Shown here piece after piece: positions 34,977 to 42,610 of a stretch of 64,000 bases of DNA. Source of the DNA: Duganella rivi (GTDB taxonomy: Bacteria; Pseudomonadota; Gammaproteobacteria; Burkholderiales; Burkholderiaceae_D); assembly GCF_009857435.1 (NCBI RefSeq), contig NZ_WWCK01000001.1, positions 310,001 to 374,000 on the forward strand, in the 5' to 3' direction. Made by a program: the position numbers and the translations under genes. Numbering within the stretch: the first letter of the stretch is position 1; the number at the start of each line of letters is the position of its first letter. A model generated the notes under the pieces. The model made no database searches. It was not told the DNA's origin and saw only the letters and a program-made list of their open reading frames with translations.

Positions 34977-36002
34977 ATGACGTTTCAGATAACTGTACAG
35001 CCTAGTGGCCATCAATTCAGCTGCGAGGCAGACGAAACCATCCTGGCCGCCGCCATGCGCGCCGGCGTCGGCCTGCCTTACGGCTGCAAAAACGGCGCTT
35101 GCAGCTCCTGCAAGGGCAAGGTGATTTCCGGCTCGGTCAGCCACAAGCCGCACCAGGAACGCGCCCTGACCAAGGACGAAGAAGCGGCCGGCTACTCGCT
35201 GCTGTGCTGCGCCACCACGCAGGGCGATCTGGTGATCGAAGCGCGCGAAGTGGCGGGCAGCGATGACTATCCTATCCGCAAAATGCCGTCGCGCGTATCG
35301 ACGCTGGAAAAAGTCGCCTCGGACGTGATCGTCATTACGCTGCAGCTGCCGGCCAACGAGACGCTGAAATTCCGCGCCGGCCAGTACATCGAATTCATGC
35401 TGCGCGACGGCAAGCGCCGCAGCTACAGCATCGCCACGCCGCCCGATCAAGACCAGCCGCTGGCGCTGCACATCCGCCACATGCCGGGCGGCCTGTTCAC
35501 CGACCAGGTGTTCACCACCATGAAAGAGCGCGACATCCTGCGCTTCGAAGGCCCGATGGGCACCTTCTTCGTGCGCGAAGATTCCGACAAGCCGATGGTA
35601 CTGCTGGCCTCCGGTACCGGCTTTGCGCCGATCAAGGCCATCGTCGAACACATGCGCGCGCAAGGCTCGGAACGTCCAATGACCTTGTACTGGGGCGGCC
35701 GCCGTCCACAGGACTTGTACATGGATGCGCTGTGCCGCGAGTGGGCAGCTACCCTGCCGAACTTCAAGTATGTACCGGTGATTTCCAACGCACAGGACGA
35801 AGATAACTGGAGCGGCCGTACCGGCTTCGTGCACCAGGCCGTGATGGCCGACTTGCCGGATATGTCGGGCTACCAGGTCTACGCTTGCGGCGCACCGATT
35901 ATGGTGGAATCGGCCAAGAAAGATTTCGCCGCCCAATGCGGTTTGCCGGATGAAGAGTTCTACGCGGACGCCTTCACCACCGAGGCCGACATCAACGCCT
36001 AA
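34977..36002 (+). CDS. 2Fe-2S ferredoxin / ferredoxin-NAD(P) reductase fusion (CDP-glucoseen reductase-like)
   Basis: This 341-residue protein joins an N-terminal plant-type ferredoxin domain with the cysteines C37, C42, C45 and C77 (YGCKNGACSSCKGK, LLCCAT) to an FNR module: the FAD motif RSYSIATPP near residue 142 and the NAD-binding GTGFAPIKAIVEHM near residue 217. This architecture is shared by AscD-type CDP-6-deoxy-delta-3,4-glucoseen reductases and phenol-hydroxylase/methane-monooxygenase reductases. No oxygenase or sugar gene is adjacent, so the partner is unknown. Confidence 0.93.
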   Translation: MTFQITVQPSGHQFSCEADETILAAAMRAGVGLPYGCKNGACSSCKGKVISGSVSHKPHQERALTKDEEAAGYSLLCCATTQGDLVIEAREVAGSDDYPIRKMPSRVSTLEKVASDVIVITLQLPANETLKFRAGQYIEFMLRDGKRRSYSIATPPDQDQPLALHIRHMPGGLFTDQVFTTMKERDILRFEGPMGTFFVREDSDKPMVLLASGTGFAPIKAIVEHMRAQGSERPMTLYWGGRRPQDLYMDALCREWAATLPNFKYVPVISNAQDEDNWSGRTGFVHQAVMADLPDMSGYQVYACGAPIMVESAKKDFAAQCGLPDEEFYADAFTTEADINA

Positions 36003-36020
36003 CAAATTCATCCCACGGGC

Positions 36021-36060
36021 CTTTCGGGATGCAGAGTCCCAAAGGCTCTGCTCCCGAAAG
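36021..36060 (+). promoter_or_regulatory. stem-loop in the leader of the MFS gene
   Basis: A 15-bp stem with one bulged T (CTTTCGGGATGCAGAG against CTCTGCTCCCGAAAG) has a 9-nt loop. It ends 5 bp before the ATG at 36066 and includes the only GAAAG ribosome-site candidate, so folding could mask translation. There is no T run, so it is not a terminator. Confidence 0.55.
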
Positions 36061-36065
36061 CACCA

Positions 36066-37304
36066 ATGTCCGACAGTAATTCACGCAACGGTTTCAGCGT
36101 CCTACGCCACCGCAACTTCACCCTCTACCTCTCCGCTCGAACGCTGGCCACCCTGGCCGTGCAAATGCAAAACGTCGCCATCGGCTGGCAAGTCTATTCG
36201 ATGACGCACAACCTGTTCGACCTTGGCCTGATCGGCCTCGCGCAGTTCCTGCCCTTCCTTGCCCTGATCCTGATCGCCGGCCACGTCGCCGACCGCTATG
36301 ACCGCCGCACCCTGATCGCCCTCGCGCTCGGCGCGCAACTGCTGTGCGGCCTGATGCTGCTGGCCTTCACTTACACCGGGCTGAGCGCCGTGTGGCCGGT
36401 GTTTGCGGTGCTGGTGGTGTATGGCAGCGCGCGTGCCTTCATGGGGCCGGCCACGCAAGCCATCCTGGTCAACCTGGTGCCGCAGGAAAGCTTCAGCAAA
36501 GCGGTGGCGCTGAGTTCTTCCAGCTTCCACGTGGCCGTGATTCTGGGCCCGACGCTGGGCGGACTGTTCTACCTGGCCGGGCCGAAAACGGTTTATATGA
36601 TTTCCTCGGCGCTGCTGCTGGCGGCGGTGGTAATGATGTCGCTGGTGAAATCGGTCAAGCAGCCCAGCGCCAGCGGCCCGGCCTCGTGGCATACAGTGCT
36701 GGAAGGCTTGCGCTTCGTCTGGTCGCGCAAGATCGTGCTGGGCGCGATTTCGCTCGACCTGTTCGCGGTGCTGTTCGGCGGCGCCACCGCCCTGCTGCCG
36801 GCGCTGGCGCATGACGTGCTGCACGTCGGCCCGAGCGGCCTTGGCGCGCTGCGCACCATGCCGGGCGTGGGTGCGGCACTGTGTTCAATTGCACTGGCCT
36901 TCTTCCCGATTACCCGCCGCGTCGGTGCGTGGATGCTGGGCGGCGTGGCCGTGTTTGGCGTCTGCACCATCGTGCTTGGCGCCACCACCAGCTTCGTTAT
37001 CGCGCTGGCGGCCTTGTTCCTGATGGGCGCTGGCGACATGATCAGCGTCTACGTGCGCCACCTGCTGGTGCAATACGAAACGCCGGATGAAATTCGCGGC
37101 CGCGTCAGCGCGGTCAACTCGGTGTTCATCGGCGCCTCCAACGAATTGGGCGAGTTTGAATCGGGCATCACCGCCGGCTGGCTGGGCCTGACGCGCGCGA
37201 TCCTGTTCGGCGGCGCGGCAACCTTGGCCGTAGTCGGCGCCTGGACCGTGCTGTTCCCGGTACTATCGCGCATGGACCGCTTCCCGCACGAGGACAAGAA
37301 ATGA
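36066..37304 (+). CDS. MFS transporter (EntS-like)
   Basis: This is a 412-residue permease with about 12 transmembrane helices. The N-terminus (RHRNFTLYLSARTLATLAVQ) and the conserved AGHVADRYDRRTLI loop match the enterobactin-exporter-type MFS family. The substrate is unknown. Its stop codon overlaps the next start codon as ATGA at 37301-37304, so the DUF1345 gene is co-translated. Confidence 0.92.
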   Translation: MSDSNSRNGFSVLRHRNFTLYLSARTLATLAVQMQNVAIGWQVYSMTHNLFDLGLIGLAQFLPFLALILIAGHVADRYDRRTLIALALGAQLLCGLMLLAFTYTGLSAVWPVFAVLVVYGSARAFMGPATQAILVNLVPQESFSKAVALSSSSFHVAVILGPTLGGLFYLAGPKTVYMISSALLLAAVVMMSLVKSVKQPSASGPASWHTVLEGLRFVWSRKIVLGAISLDLFAVLFGGATALLPALAHDVLHVGPSGLGALRTMPGVGAALCSIALAFFPITRRVGAWMLGGVAVFGVCTIVLGATTSFVIALAALFLMGAGDMISVYVRHLLVQYETPDEIRGRVSAVNSVFIGASNELGEFESGITAGWLGLTRAILFGGAATLAVVGAWTVLFPVLSRMDRFPHEDKK

Positions 37305-37954
37305 GTTTCCGCCTGCCCGCCATCATCCACAGCCGCCCGCACCTGAGCACCGCGATCGTGCTGGGCGTGGCGGCCAGCCTGATCGTGCCGGAGACGTGGC
37401 CGTGGCAGAAGCAATTGCTGGCGTGCTGGAACGTGCTGGTGTGGACTTACCTCGCCACCATGGCGTGGATGATGGCGCAAGCCGACCACCACGACATCAA
37501 GCGCGCCGCCTGCCGCCAGGATGAGCGCGGGCCGGTGATCCTGGCCGTGCTGTCGCTGGCGGTGATGCTCAGCCTGGTGGCCATCATCTCGCAGCTGGCG
37601 GCGGGCAAGCCGTCGGATGATTTGCTGCAGCGCTACGCCCTGAGCGTGGCGACCTTGATCGGCTCGTGGTTCATGGTCGGCGTCATGTTCTGCTCGCACT
37701 ATGCCCACCTGTACTACATCGACGACAGCGACGACAAGCCGCTCGGCTTTCCTGATGGCGACCTGGCGCCGAACTACTGGGACTTCCTGTACTTCTCGTT
37801 CACCATCAGCGTGGCGGTGCAAACCTCGGACGTCGCCGTGCGCAACCGCCGCCTGCGGCAAGTGGTGCTGGGCCAGTCGGTACTGTGCTTCTTCTACAAC
37901 CTGGCTATCCTGGGCCTGTCGATCAACATCGCCGCATCCCTTCTCAACGGCTAG
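37301..37954 (+). CDS. DUF1345 family membrane protein
   Basis: This 217-residue protein has five hydrophobic segments (about residues 15-30, 40-60, 78-100, 112-133 and 190-212) and the family block NYWDFLYFSFTISVAVQTSDV, the core of DUF1345, a family of unknown function in Proteobacteria. The ATGA overlap with the MFS gene indicates one transcript. Confidence 0.88.
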   Translation: MSFRLPAIIHSRPHLSTAIVLGVAASLIVPETWPWQKQLLACWNVLVWTYLATMAWMMAQADHHDIKRAACRQDERGPVILAVLSLAVMLSLVAIISQLAAGKPSDDLLQRYALSVATLIGSWFMVGVMFCSHYAHLYYIDDSDDKPLGFPDGDLAPNYWDFLYFSFTISVAVQTSDVAVRNRRLRQVVLGQSVLCFFYNLAILGLSINIAASLLNG

Positions 37955-37960
37955 AAAAAT

Positions 37961-38147
37961 GCGAGCGAAAACGACAAAATAGCTCCATTCCGCGAATGAA
38001 AACGACATTCCGCCAATATTTGACCGGAAAATGCGAGCCTAAACGACAGACGCAATTCCGCGAGAGAAAACGACAAAAACACCAAATACTGCGAACGTAA
38101 ACGACATTGACCGACCTTTTGTGCCAAAATTGAGAGGGAAAACGACA
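37961..38147. repeat. array of six 16-bp direct repeats upstream of the Fic gene
   Basis: Copies start at 37961, 37992, 38033, 38060, 38091 and 38132. The consensus is GCGA followed by variable bases and a strict AAACGACA (for example GCGAGCGAAAACGACA). Spacings are 31, 41, 27, 31 and 41 bp, so two copies of a 31+41 unit can be seen. The last copy ends 10 bp before the Fic ATG. All copies have the same orientation. They could be operator sites or transposase-binding sites of a transposon end; see findings. Confidence 0.9.
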
Positions 38148-38157
38148 TCGCCGCCAT

Positions 38158-39687
38158 ATGAACACCCTCTCCAAATCCCAGCTAGGCAACAGTCTAAAGG
38201 CCGCACCATGGGAAGATGTCTACATTGCGGCGCAGCTCACGGTCGCCGATCGCAAACGTCTTGAGCGACAAGCAAAGCACGGCGTTTTCGTCAGGATTTA
38301 CAAGGGTCTGTACGTCAACGCTGAAGGCGGCGCACCAAGTATTGAGCGCCGCGTTCGGTCACATTGGGCGAAAGTGGCGGGCGTGGTAGCGTCAGGCGGC
38401 GTGGTTTCACACAAGAGCGCACTCTTCGGCGGCCCCAAAGATGGCATGCTGGTTATTTCGCATCCCACTTTGACTCGGCGAAAAGTCACACTTCCAGGCC
38501 TCACCATCGAAATTCGCAATGGCGCCGGCTTTCTTGCCGGTGACATGCCACTCAGTCAATCCGGCCTACACTACTCTGGCCGCACCCGCGGCTTACTCGA
38601 AAATTTGGGCCGGAAATCTTCGATTCGCGCAGGACAAGAGGAGGTTGAGCATCGCCTCATCACAACGTTAAACTCATCCGGCGAACACGCGCTGAACGCC
38701 ATCCGCGACGAAGCTGTGGTCCTGACGCAAAGCTTGAGACTCGAAGCGGAGGCGGCGACCTTGCGCCGTCTCATCGGAGAGCTACTAGGCACGCATCAGC
38801 GCGGAGAACTCAAAACCCCAGAGGGGATTCAAGTCGCCATTGGCAAGCCCGTGGACAAAGAGCGCATTGAACGCTTCAATCTACTCGCCGATTACCTGCG
38901 CGCTGCAACACTGCCACGCATTGAAGACACCATTCCACGCGGGCCATCAAGACACCACGCGGCGTTCATTGAATCCTACTTCTCCAACTTCGTGGAGGGC
39001 ACCAAGTTCGCCATTGAAGATGCCCGCGACATTGTCATCCATAACAAGATTGTGGAGAGCCGCCCCAAAGATTCTCACGACATTCTGGGCGTATTCCGCC
39101 TCGCGGTCGAAGTACCATACAGGCACAGTCCACCAGTTGCAGGCGACGACTTTCTACCAGGCTTGAGCGAGTGGCACGGGCAGATGCTGCGCATGCGGCC
39201 CGAGGCACATCCGGGCACCATTAAAAGCCAATCGAACTACGCGGGCACGACTGAATTCGTAAAGCCTTCCCATGTGCGCGGTACCATTGAGGGAGGATCG
39301 CGCATTGCACTGTCCATCCCAGAAGGATTTGCGCGCGCCATTTTCTATGCTTTTCTGATCTCAGAAATCCATCCTTTTGACGATGGTAACGGCCGGCTCT
39401 CGCGGCTGGTGATGAATGCTGAACTATCTCGCGTCGGACTGCACCGTATCATCATCCCGACTTTATTTCACCCGCAATATATCGACTGCGTGCGCGTGCT
39501 CACCCGGCAAAACCAGCCTGCAGAATTTGTACGCAGCCTAGCCAAGATGGCGCGCTGGTGCGCACAATTCAATTACGCAGATTTGGACTTGCTGCTTGCT
39601 CAGCTCAAGCAGAGCAATGCGTTGGAAGAATCGCCGGCGCGATACCAACTCTTGAACGTCGACGGCAGCCGTGGCCTTGCCGGTTAG
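38158..39687 (+). CDS. Fic domain protein with an N-terminal AbiEi-like region
   Basis: This 509-residue protein has a canonical Fic motif HPFDDGNGRLSR at residues 405-416, needed to transfer AMP or a related group to target proteins. Residues 276-281 (SNFVEG) match the (S/T)xxxE(G/N) inhibitory motif of class II Fic proteins, so it is probably self-inhibited. Residues 1-190 (GVFVRIYKGLYVNAEGGAPS, then VVASGGVVSHKSAL) resemble the winged-helix antitoxin-like region of AbiEi proteins; this assignment is tentative. Codon third positions are less GC-rich than in neighbours, suggesting transfer. There is no ribosome site in the usual window; the sixth repeat occupies it. The flanking genes are unrelated. 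Confidence 0.9.
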   Translation: MNTLSKSQLGNSLKAAPWEDVYIAAQLTVADRKRLERQAKHGVFVRIYKGLYVNAEGGAPSIERRVRSHWAKVAGVVASGGVVSHKSALFGGPKDGMLVISHPTLTRRKVTLPGLTIEIRNGAGFLAGDMPLSQSGLHYSGRTRGLLENLGRKSSIRAGQEEVEHRLITTLNSSGEHALNAIRDEAVVLTQSLRLEAEAATLRRLIGELLGTHQRGELKTPEGIQVAIGKPVDKERIERFNLLADYLRAATLPRIEDTIPRGPSRHHAAFIESYFSNFVEGTKFAIEDARDIVIHNKIVESRPKDSHDILGVFRLAVEVPYRHSPPVAGDDFLPGLSEWHGQMLRMRPEAHPGTIKSQSNYAGTTEFVKPSHVRGTIEGGSRIALSIPEGFARAIFYAFLISEIHPFDDGNGRLSRLVMNAELSRVGLHRIIIPTLFHPQYIDCVRVLTRQNQPAEFVRSLAKMARWCAQFNYADLDLLLAQLKQSNALEESPARYQLLNVDGSRGLAG

Positions 39688-39755
39688 ATATTTAACGTTC
39701 ACTTAAGCTCGGAAGGAGTAAGATGGTCACGCAGTCCAACAACAGGAGCAAGCGT

Positions 39756-40133
39756 ATGCAAATCCAAATTAACACTGACAAAACCATCGAACGTCATTCT
39801 GGTCTCGACGAACACGTGCAGACTGTCGTGAGCAATGCCCTCCACCGCTTCGGCGAGCAAATCACCCGCGTCGAAGTCCATCTCAGCGATAACCTTGGCC
39901 AGAAGTCGGCCGACGGCGACAATCGCTGCCTGATGGAAGCCCGCCTTAACGGACTTCAACCAATTGCCGTCAGCGACCATGCGGCCACGCTGCATCAAGC
40001 CATCAGCGGCGCGACCGATAAGCTGAAGCGCGCGGTCGATAGTGCGGTCGGCAAGCTGCACGATAACAAGCGCCACGCCGCCGGCGCTGGCTTAGTATCG
40101 GCCGCTGTAGTGGCCGACGCGGACGAAGAATAA
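39756..40133 (+). CDS. HPF/RaiA family ribosome-associated protein
   Basis: This 125-residue protein matches the hibernation-promoting factor fold: N-terminal MQIQINTDKTIERHSGLDE, the RVEVHLSDNLGQKSADGDNR segment and LHQAISGATDKLKRAV. It is short and lacks the long C-terminal domain. The ATG at 39756 has GGAG upstream. It may inactivate 70S or stabilise 100S ribosomes in stationary phase. Confidence 0.85.
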   Translation: MQIQINTDKTIERHSGLDEHVQTVVSNALHRFGEQITRVEVHLSDNLGQKSADGDNRCLMEARLNGLQPIAVSDHAATLHQAISGATDKLKRAVDSAVGKLHDNKRHAAGAGLVSAAVVADADEE

Positions 40134-40154
40134 TTCCGCAACGGGAGCCGGCGC

Positions 40155-40934
40155 CTATCTTTGCGTCAGCTCCCGCAAGTACTTCAAGCCTTGCAGCGAA
40201 CGGCTGCCATACCACGACATCATTTCCCCATCGACCAGCAGCACCGGCTTGCCAATTTGGCGTTCCAGCACATCCGCGTGCGCCTCGGTAAAGCGATACG
40301 GTTCGCTCGATAGCAGCACGCCGTCTATGCCGTTAATCAACTCCGAAGACCAGCGGAACTCCGGGTAGCGCGACTCGCCCAGATCCGGCACGCTCCAGCC
40401 AATTTCTTCCAGCATGCGGGCGATGTAGGTGTCCTGCGAAATCGTCATCCACGGGTCTTGCCACACGCAGTACAGCATGGTTTGCTGCGGCCCTTTCGGC
40501 GCGGCTTGCAGCAGCGCGTACTCGGTCTCAAACGCGGCGCACCATTCGGTTGCCTGCTGCTCGCGGCAGAACACCCCGCCCATCAAGCGCGCCAGGTCGA
40601 GATTGTCGCGCGGGCGTAGCGGATGCGTCACCACCAGATTGGGCACGAACTCGGCCAGCGCATCGGCGGTCGGCTTTTCGTTCTCGTCGATATTCAGCAC
40701 CACGTGGGTCGGCGCCAGCGCGCGGATTTTTTCCAGGTTCACATCCTTGGTGCCGCCCACCTTGGGTATGGTTTGCACCACGTCCCACGGATGGATGCAA
40801 AAGCCGGTGCGCCCTACCACCTGCCCACTGAGGCCAAGGTCGCACAGCAGCTCGGTAATCGACGGCACCAGCGAGACGATGCGCGCGTTTGGATCGGGTT
40901 GGTGCTCGGCGCCCAGCGCGTCTATGTAAGCCAT
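40155..40934 (-). CDS. BtuF-like helical-backbone metal receptor (cobalamin-binding-like)
   Basis: This 259-residue protein has the BtuF/TroA-type pattern RIVSLVPSITELLCDLGLSG, the VVGRTGFCIHPW block and LNIDENEKPTADALAEF. It has no signal peptide, which is unusual for a periplasmic receptor of an ABC importer, so it is probably cytoplasmic. The start at 40934 gives the family-like N-terminus MAYIDALGAEH. It is divergent from the GGDEF gene with a short gap. Confidence 0.82.
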   Translation of the reverse strand: MAYIDALGAEHQPDPNARIVSLVPSITELLCDLGLSGQVVGRTGFCIHPWDVVQTIPKVGGTKDVNLEKIRALAPTHVVLNIDENEKPTADALAEFVPNLVVTHPLRPRDNLDLARLMGGVFCREQQATEWCAAFETEYALLQAAPKGPQQTMLYCVWQDPWMTISQDTYIARMLEEIGWSVPDLGESRYPEFRWSSELINGIDGVLLSSEPYRFTEAHADVLERQIGKPVLLVDGEMMSWYGSRSLQGLKYLRELTQR

Positions 40935-41031
40935 GTTGTTTCCGGTGATGTTGTGATGCCGGTATTGAAGCACTCCTCGACTCATGTGTGCAACAATATG
41001 TCCAATATTGAACCAGCTATATTCTTCTTGC

Positions 41032-42000
41032 ATGAAACAAATCAGCACCTTTGGCTTATCGAGCTACCGGATCAGCGATTTACAACTGCTGCGCAATTCC
41101 GACGATGACGCCGCCGTCGCCAAAATGCTGGCGCACTGCCCTATCATGCAGGTGGAAGCCGACGAAGCCGTGGCCGAATCGGGCCGCGCGCGCCTGTACA
41201 TCTTGCTGCGCGGCGCGCTGTCGGTCACCAATGATACCCGCACCGGCATGGCCGACGGCACGGTCAGCAAAATCCTGCCCGGTGAAAGCGTGGGCGAGCA
41301 ATCGGTGCTGGATGAAGAAACCAACCTGGCCCACATCACCGCGCTGGAGCAAAGCGAAGTGCTGGTGGTCGAGGCCGACCTCGTGTGGCAGTTGATCGAT
41401 GAATCGAACGTGTTGGCGCGTAATCTGCTGCGCCTGCTGTCGTTCCGCATCCGCGCCGCCAATGCCCAGTTGCGCCGCCGCCAGAAGCTGGGCGAGTTCT
41501 ACCGCCAGCTATCAATGATCGACGGCCTGACCGGCTTGTACAACCGCGCCTGGCTGAACGACCTGCTGCCGACCATGGTTGCCACCGCGCACGGCTCCAA
41601 CGCGCCGCTGGCGCTGATCATGATCGATCTCGATCACTTTAAAAAATTCAACGACAGCCACGGCCACGTGGCCGGCGACGAAGCGCTGCGCGCGGCCGCG
41701 CAGGTGCTGAGCGGCGCGCTGCGCCCCACCGATTTTGCGGTGCGCTACGGCGGCGAGGAAATGATGGTGCTGCTGCCCGATACCAGCGACAAGGTCGCGG
41801 TGTCGGTGGCCGAGCGCCTGTGCGAACGCATGCGGCAAGCGAAAGTGTTCGGCGACATGCGCCAGCCGCTGCCGCACATTACCGCCTCGTTCGGCGTGGC
41901 AGTCTTGCAGCCGCAGCAAAGCGAGCAGGACTTGATCCAGGCCGCCGATGCGGCGCTCTACCGCGCCAAGGAAAACGGCCGCAATCAGGTCGCGGCCTGA
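41032..42000 (+). CDS. diguanylate cyclase with N-terminal cNMP-binding-type domain
   Basis: This 322-residue protein joins a cyclic-nucleotide-binding-like domain (about residues 25-135: LYILLRGALSVTNDT, ILPGESVGEQSVLDE) to a GGDEF domain. The active-site loop reads GGEEM at residues 240-244 in RYGGEEMMVLLP, with the F of GGEEF replaced by M; the inhibitory RxxD site (RPTD) lies five residues upstream, as usual. So c-di-GMP synthesis is likely but not proven. The ATG at 41032 has no ribosome site, and the frame is open to 40984. Confidence 0.88.
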   Translation: MKQISTFGLSSYRISDLQLLRNSDDDAAVAKMLAHCPIMQVEADEAVAESGRARLYILLRGALSVTNDTRTGMADGTVSKILPGESVGEQSVLDEETNLAHITALEQSEVLVVEADLVWQLIDESNVLARNLLRLLSFRIRAANAQLRRRQKLGEFYRQLSMIDGLTGLYNRAWLNDLLPTMVATAHGSNAPLALIMIDLDHFKKFNDSHGHVAGDEALRAAAQVLSGALRPTDFAVRYGGEEMMVLLPDTSDKVAVSVAERLCERMRQAKVFGDMRQPLPHITASFGVAVLQPQQSEQDLIQAADAALYRAKENGRNQVAA

Positions 42001-42548
42001 GCCGCCTCTTCTTCCCGCGGCTTAGGCTGATGGGCGGCGATGAAATCGGCATAGCCCTGCTGCACCAGGTCGTAGGTCTTGTCGATATTACTGGCGATAT
42101 CGCCATTCAGCACCTTCAAGCTCTGCAACACATCGCGCGCTTCCTTGAAGCCCTGGTCAACGCCCTTTTTCAGCGTGCCGATGAAATTATTCAGCGTTTC
42201 GGTCTCATCCTCGCCGGGATGCTGCTGCTTATAGGCTTCGTAAAATGCCGTGGACAGCGATACAATGCGGCCAGCCGTGCCCTCCGGCGTATTATCCTGC
42301 GAGACGGCGTTCTGGATGGCGTTATCGCCGAAATCGTCCTTGAGCGCCTCGTTAATGCCGGTCAGCGCGGTTTTCAGCACCACCGACAGCGGTTCGTTCG
42401 AAGAATTTAACGATACCGTCAAGGAAGCTTGTACGATAGACACATTGAGATCGGCTTTGGCCTTGGCGGCTGCCGATACGGGTTTATCGTCGCGCGACTG
42501 AACCGGCGTGGCCGTGCTGCCCGACGTAACGGAAACTGGAGTAGCCAT
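41985..42548 (-). CDS. DUF5610 domain protein
   Basis: This 187-residue protein matches DUF5610: VSIVQASLTVSLNSSNEPLS, SLSTAFYEAYKQQHPGEDE and FKEARDVLQSLKVLNGDIAS. Function is unknown. The ATG at 42548 has GAGGAG 6 bp upstream. Its 3' end overlaps the convergent GGDEF gene by 16 bp. Confidence 0.85.
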   Translation of the reverse strand: MATPVSVTSGSTATPVQSRDDKPVSAAAKAKADLNVSIVQASLTVSLNSSNEPLSVVLKTALTGINEALKDDFGDNAIQNAVSQDNTPEGTAGRIVSLSTAFYEAYKQQHPGEDETETLNNFIGTLKKGVDQGFKEARDVLQSLKVLNGDIASNIDKTYDLVQQGYADFIAAHQPKPREEEAAQAAT

Positions 42549-42610
42549 AATATTGCTCCTCATTGAACACGCTGGAATTATCGGCAGAATTTAAAATAAC
42601 TGTAGCACCT

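Noticed and set aside
34965-36011. Upstream 350-codon extension of the epimerase gene on the minus strand
   Set aside because: It lies antisense to the ferredoxin-reductase gene. The Rossmann fold begins right after 34964, so the extension is a chance open frame.
37961-38147. CRISPR array
   Set aside because: The repeats are only 16 bp and imperfect, the spacers vary from 11 to 25 bp and look alike, and no cas gene is present.
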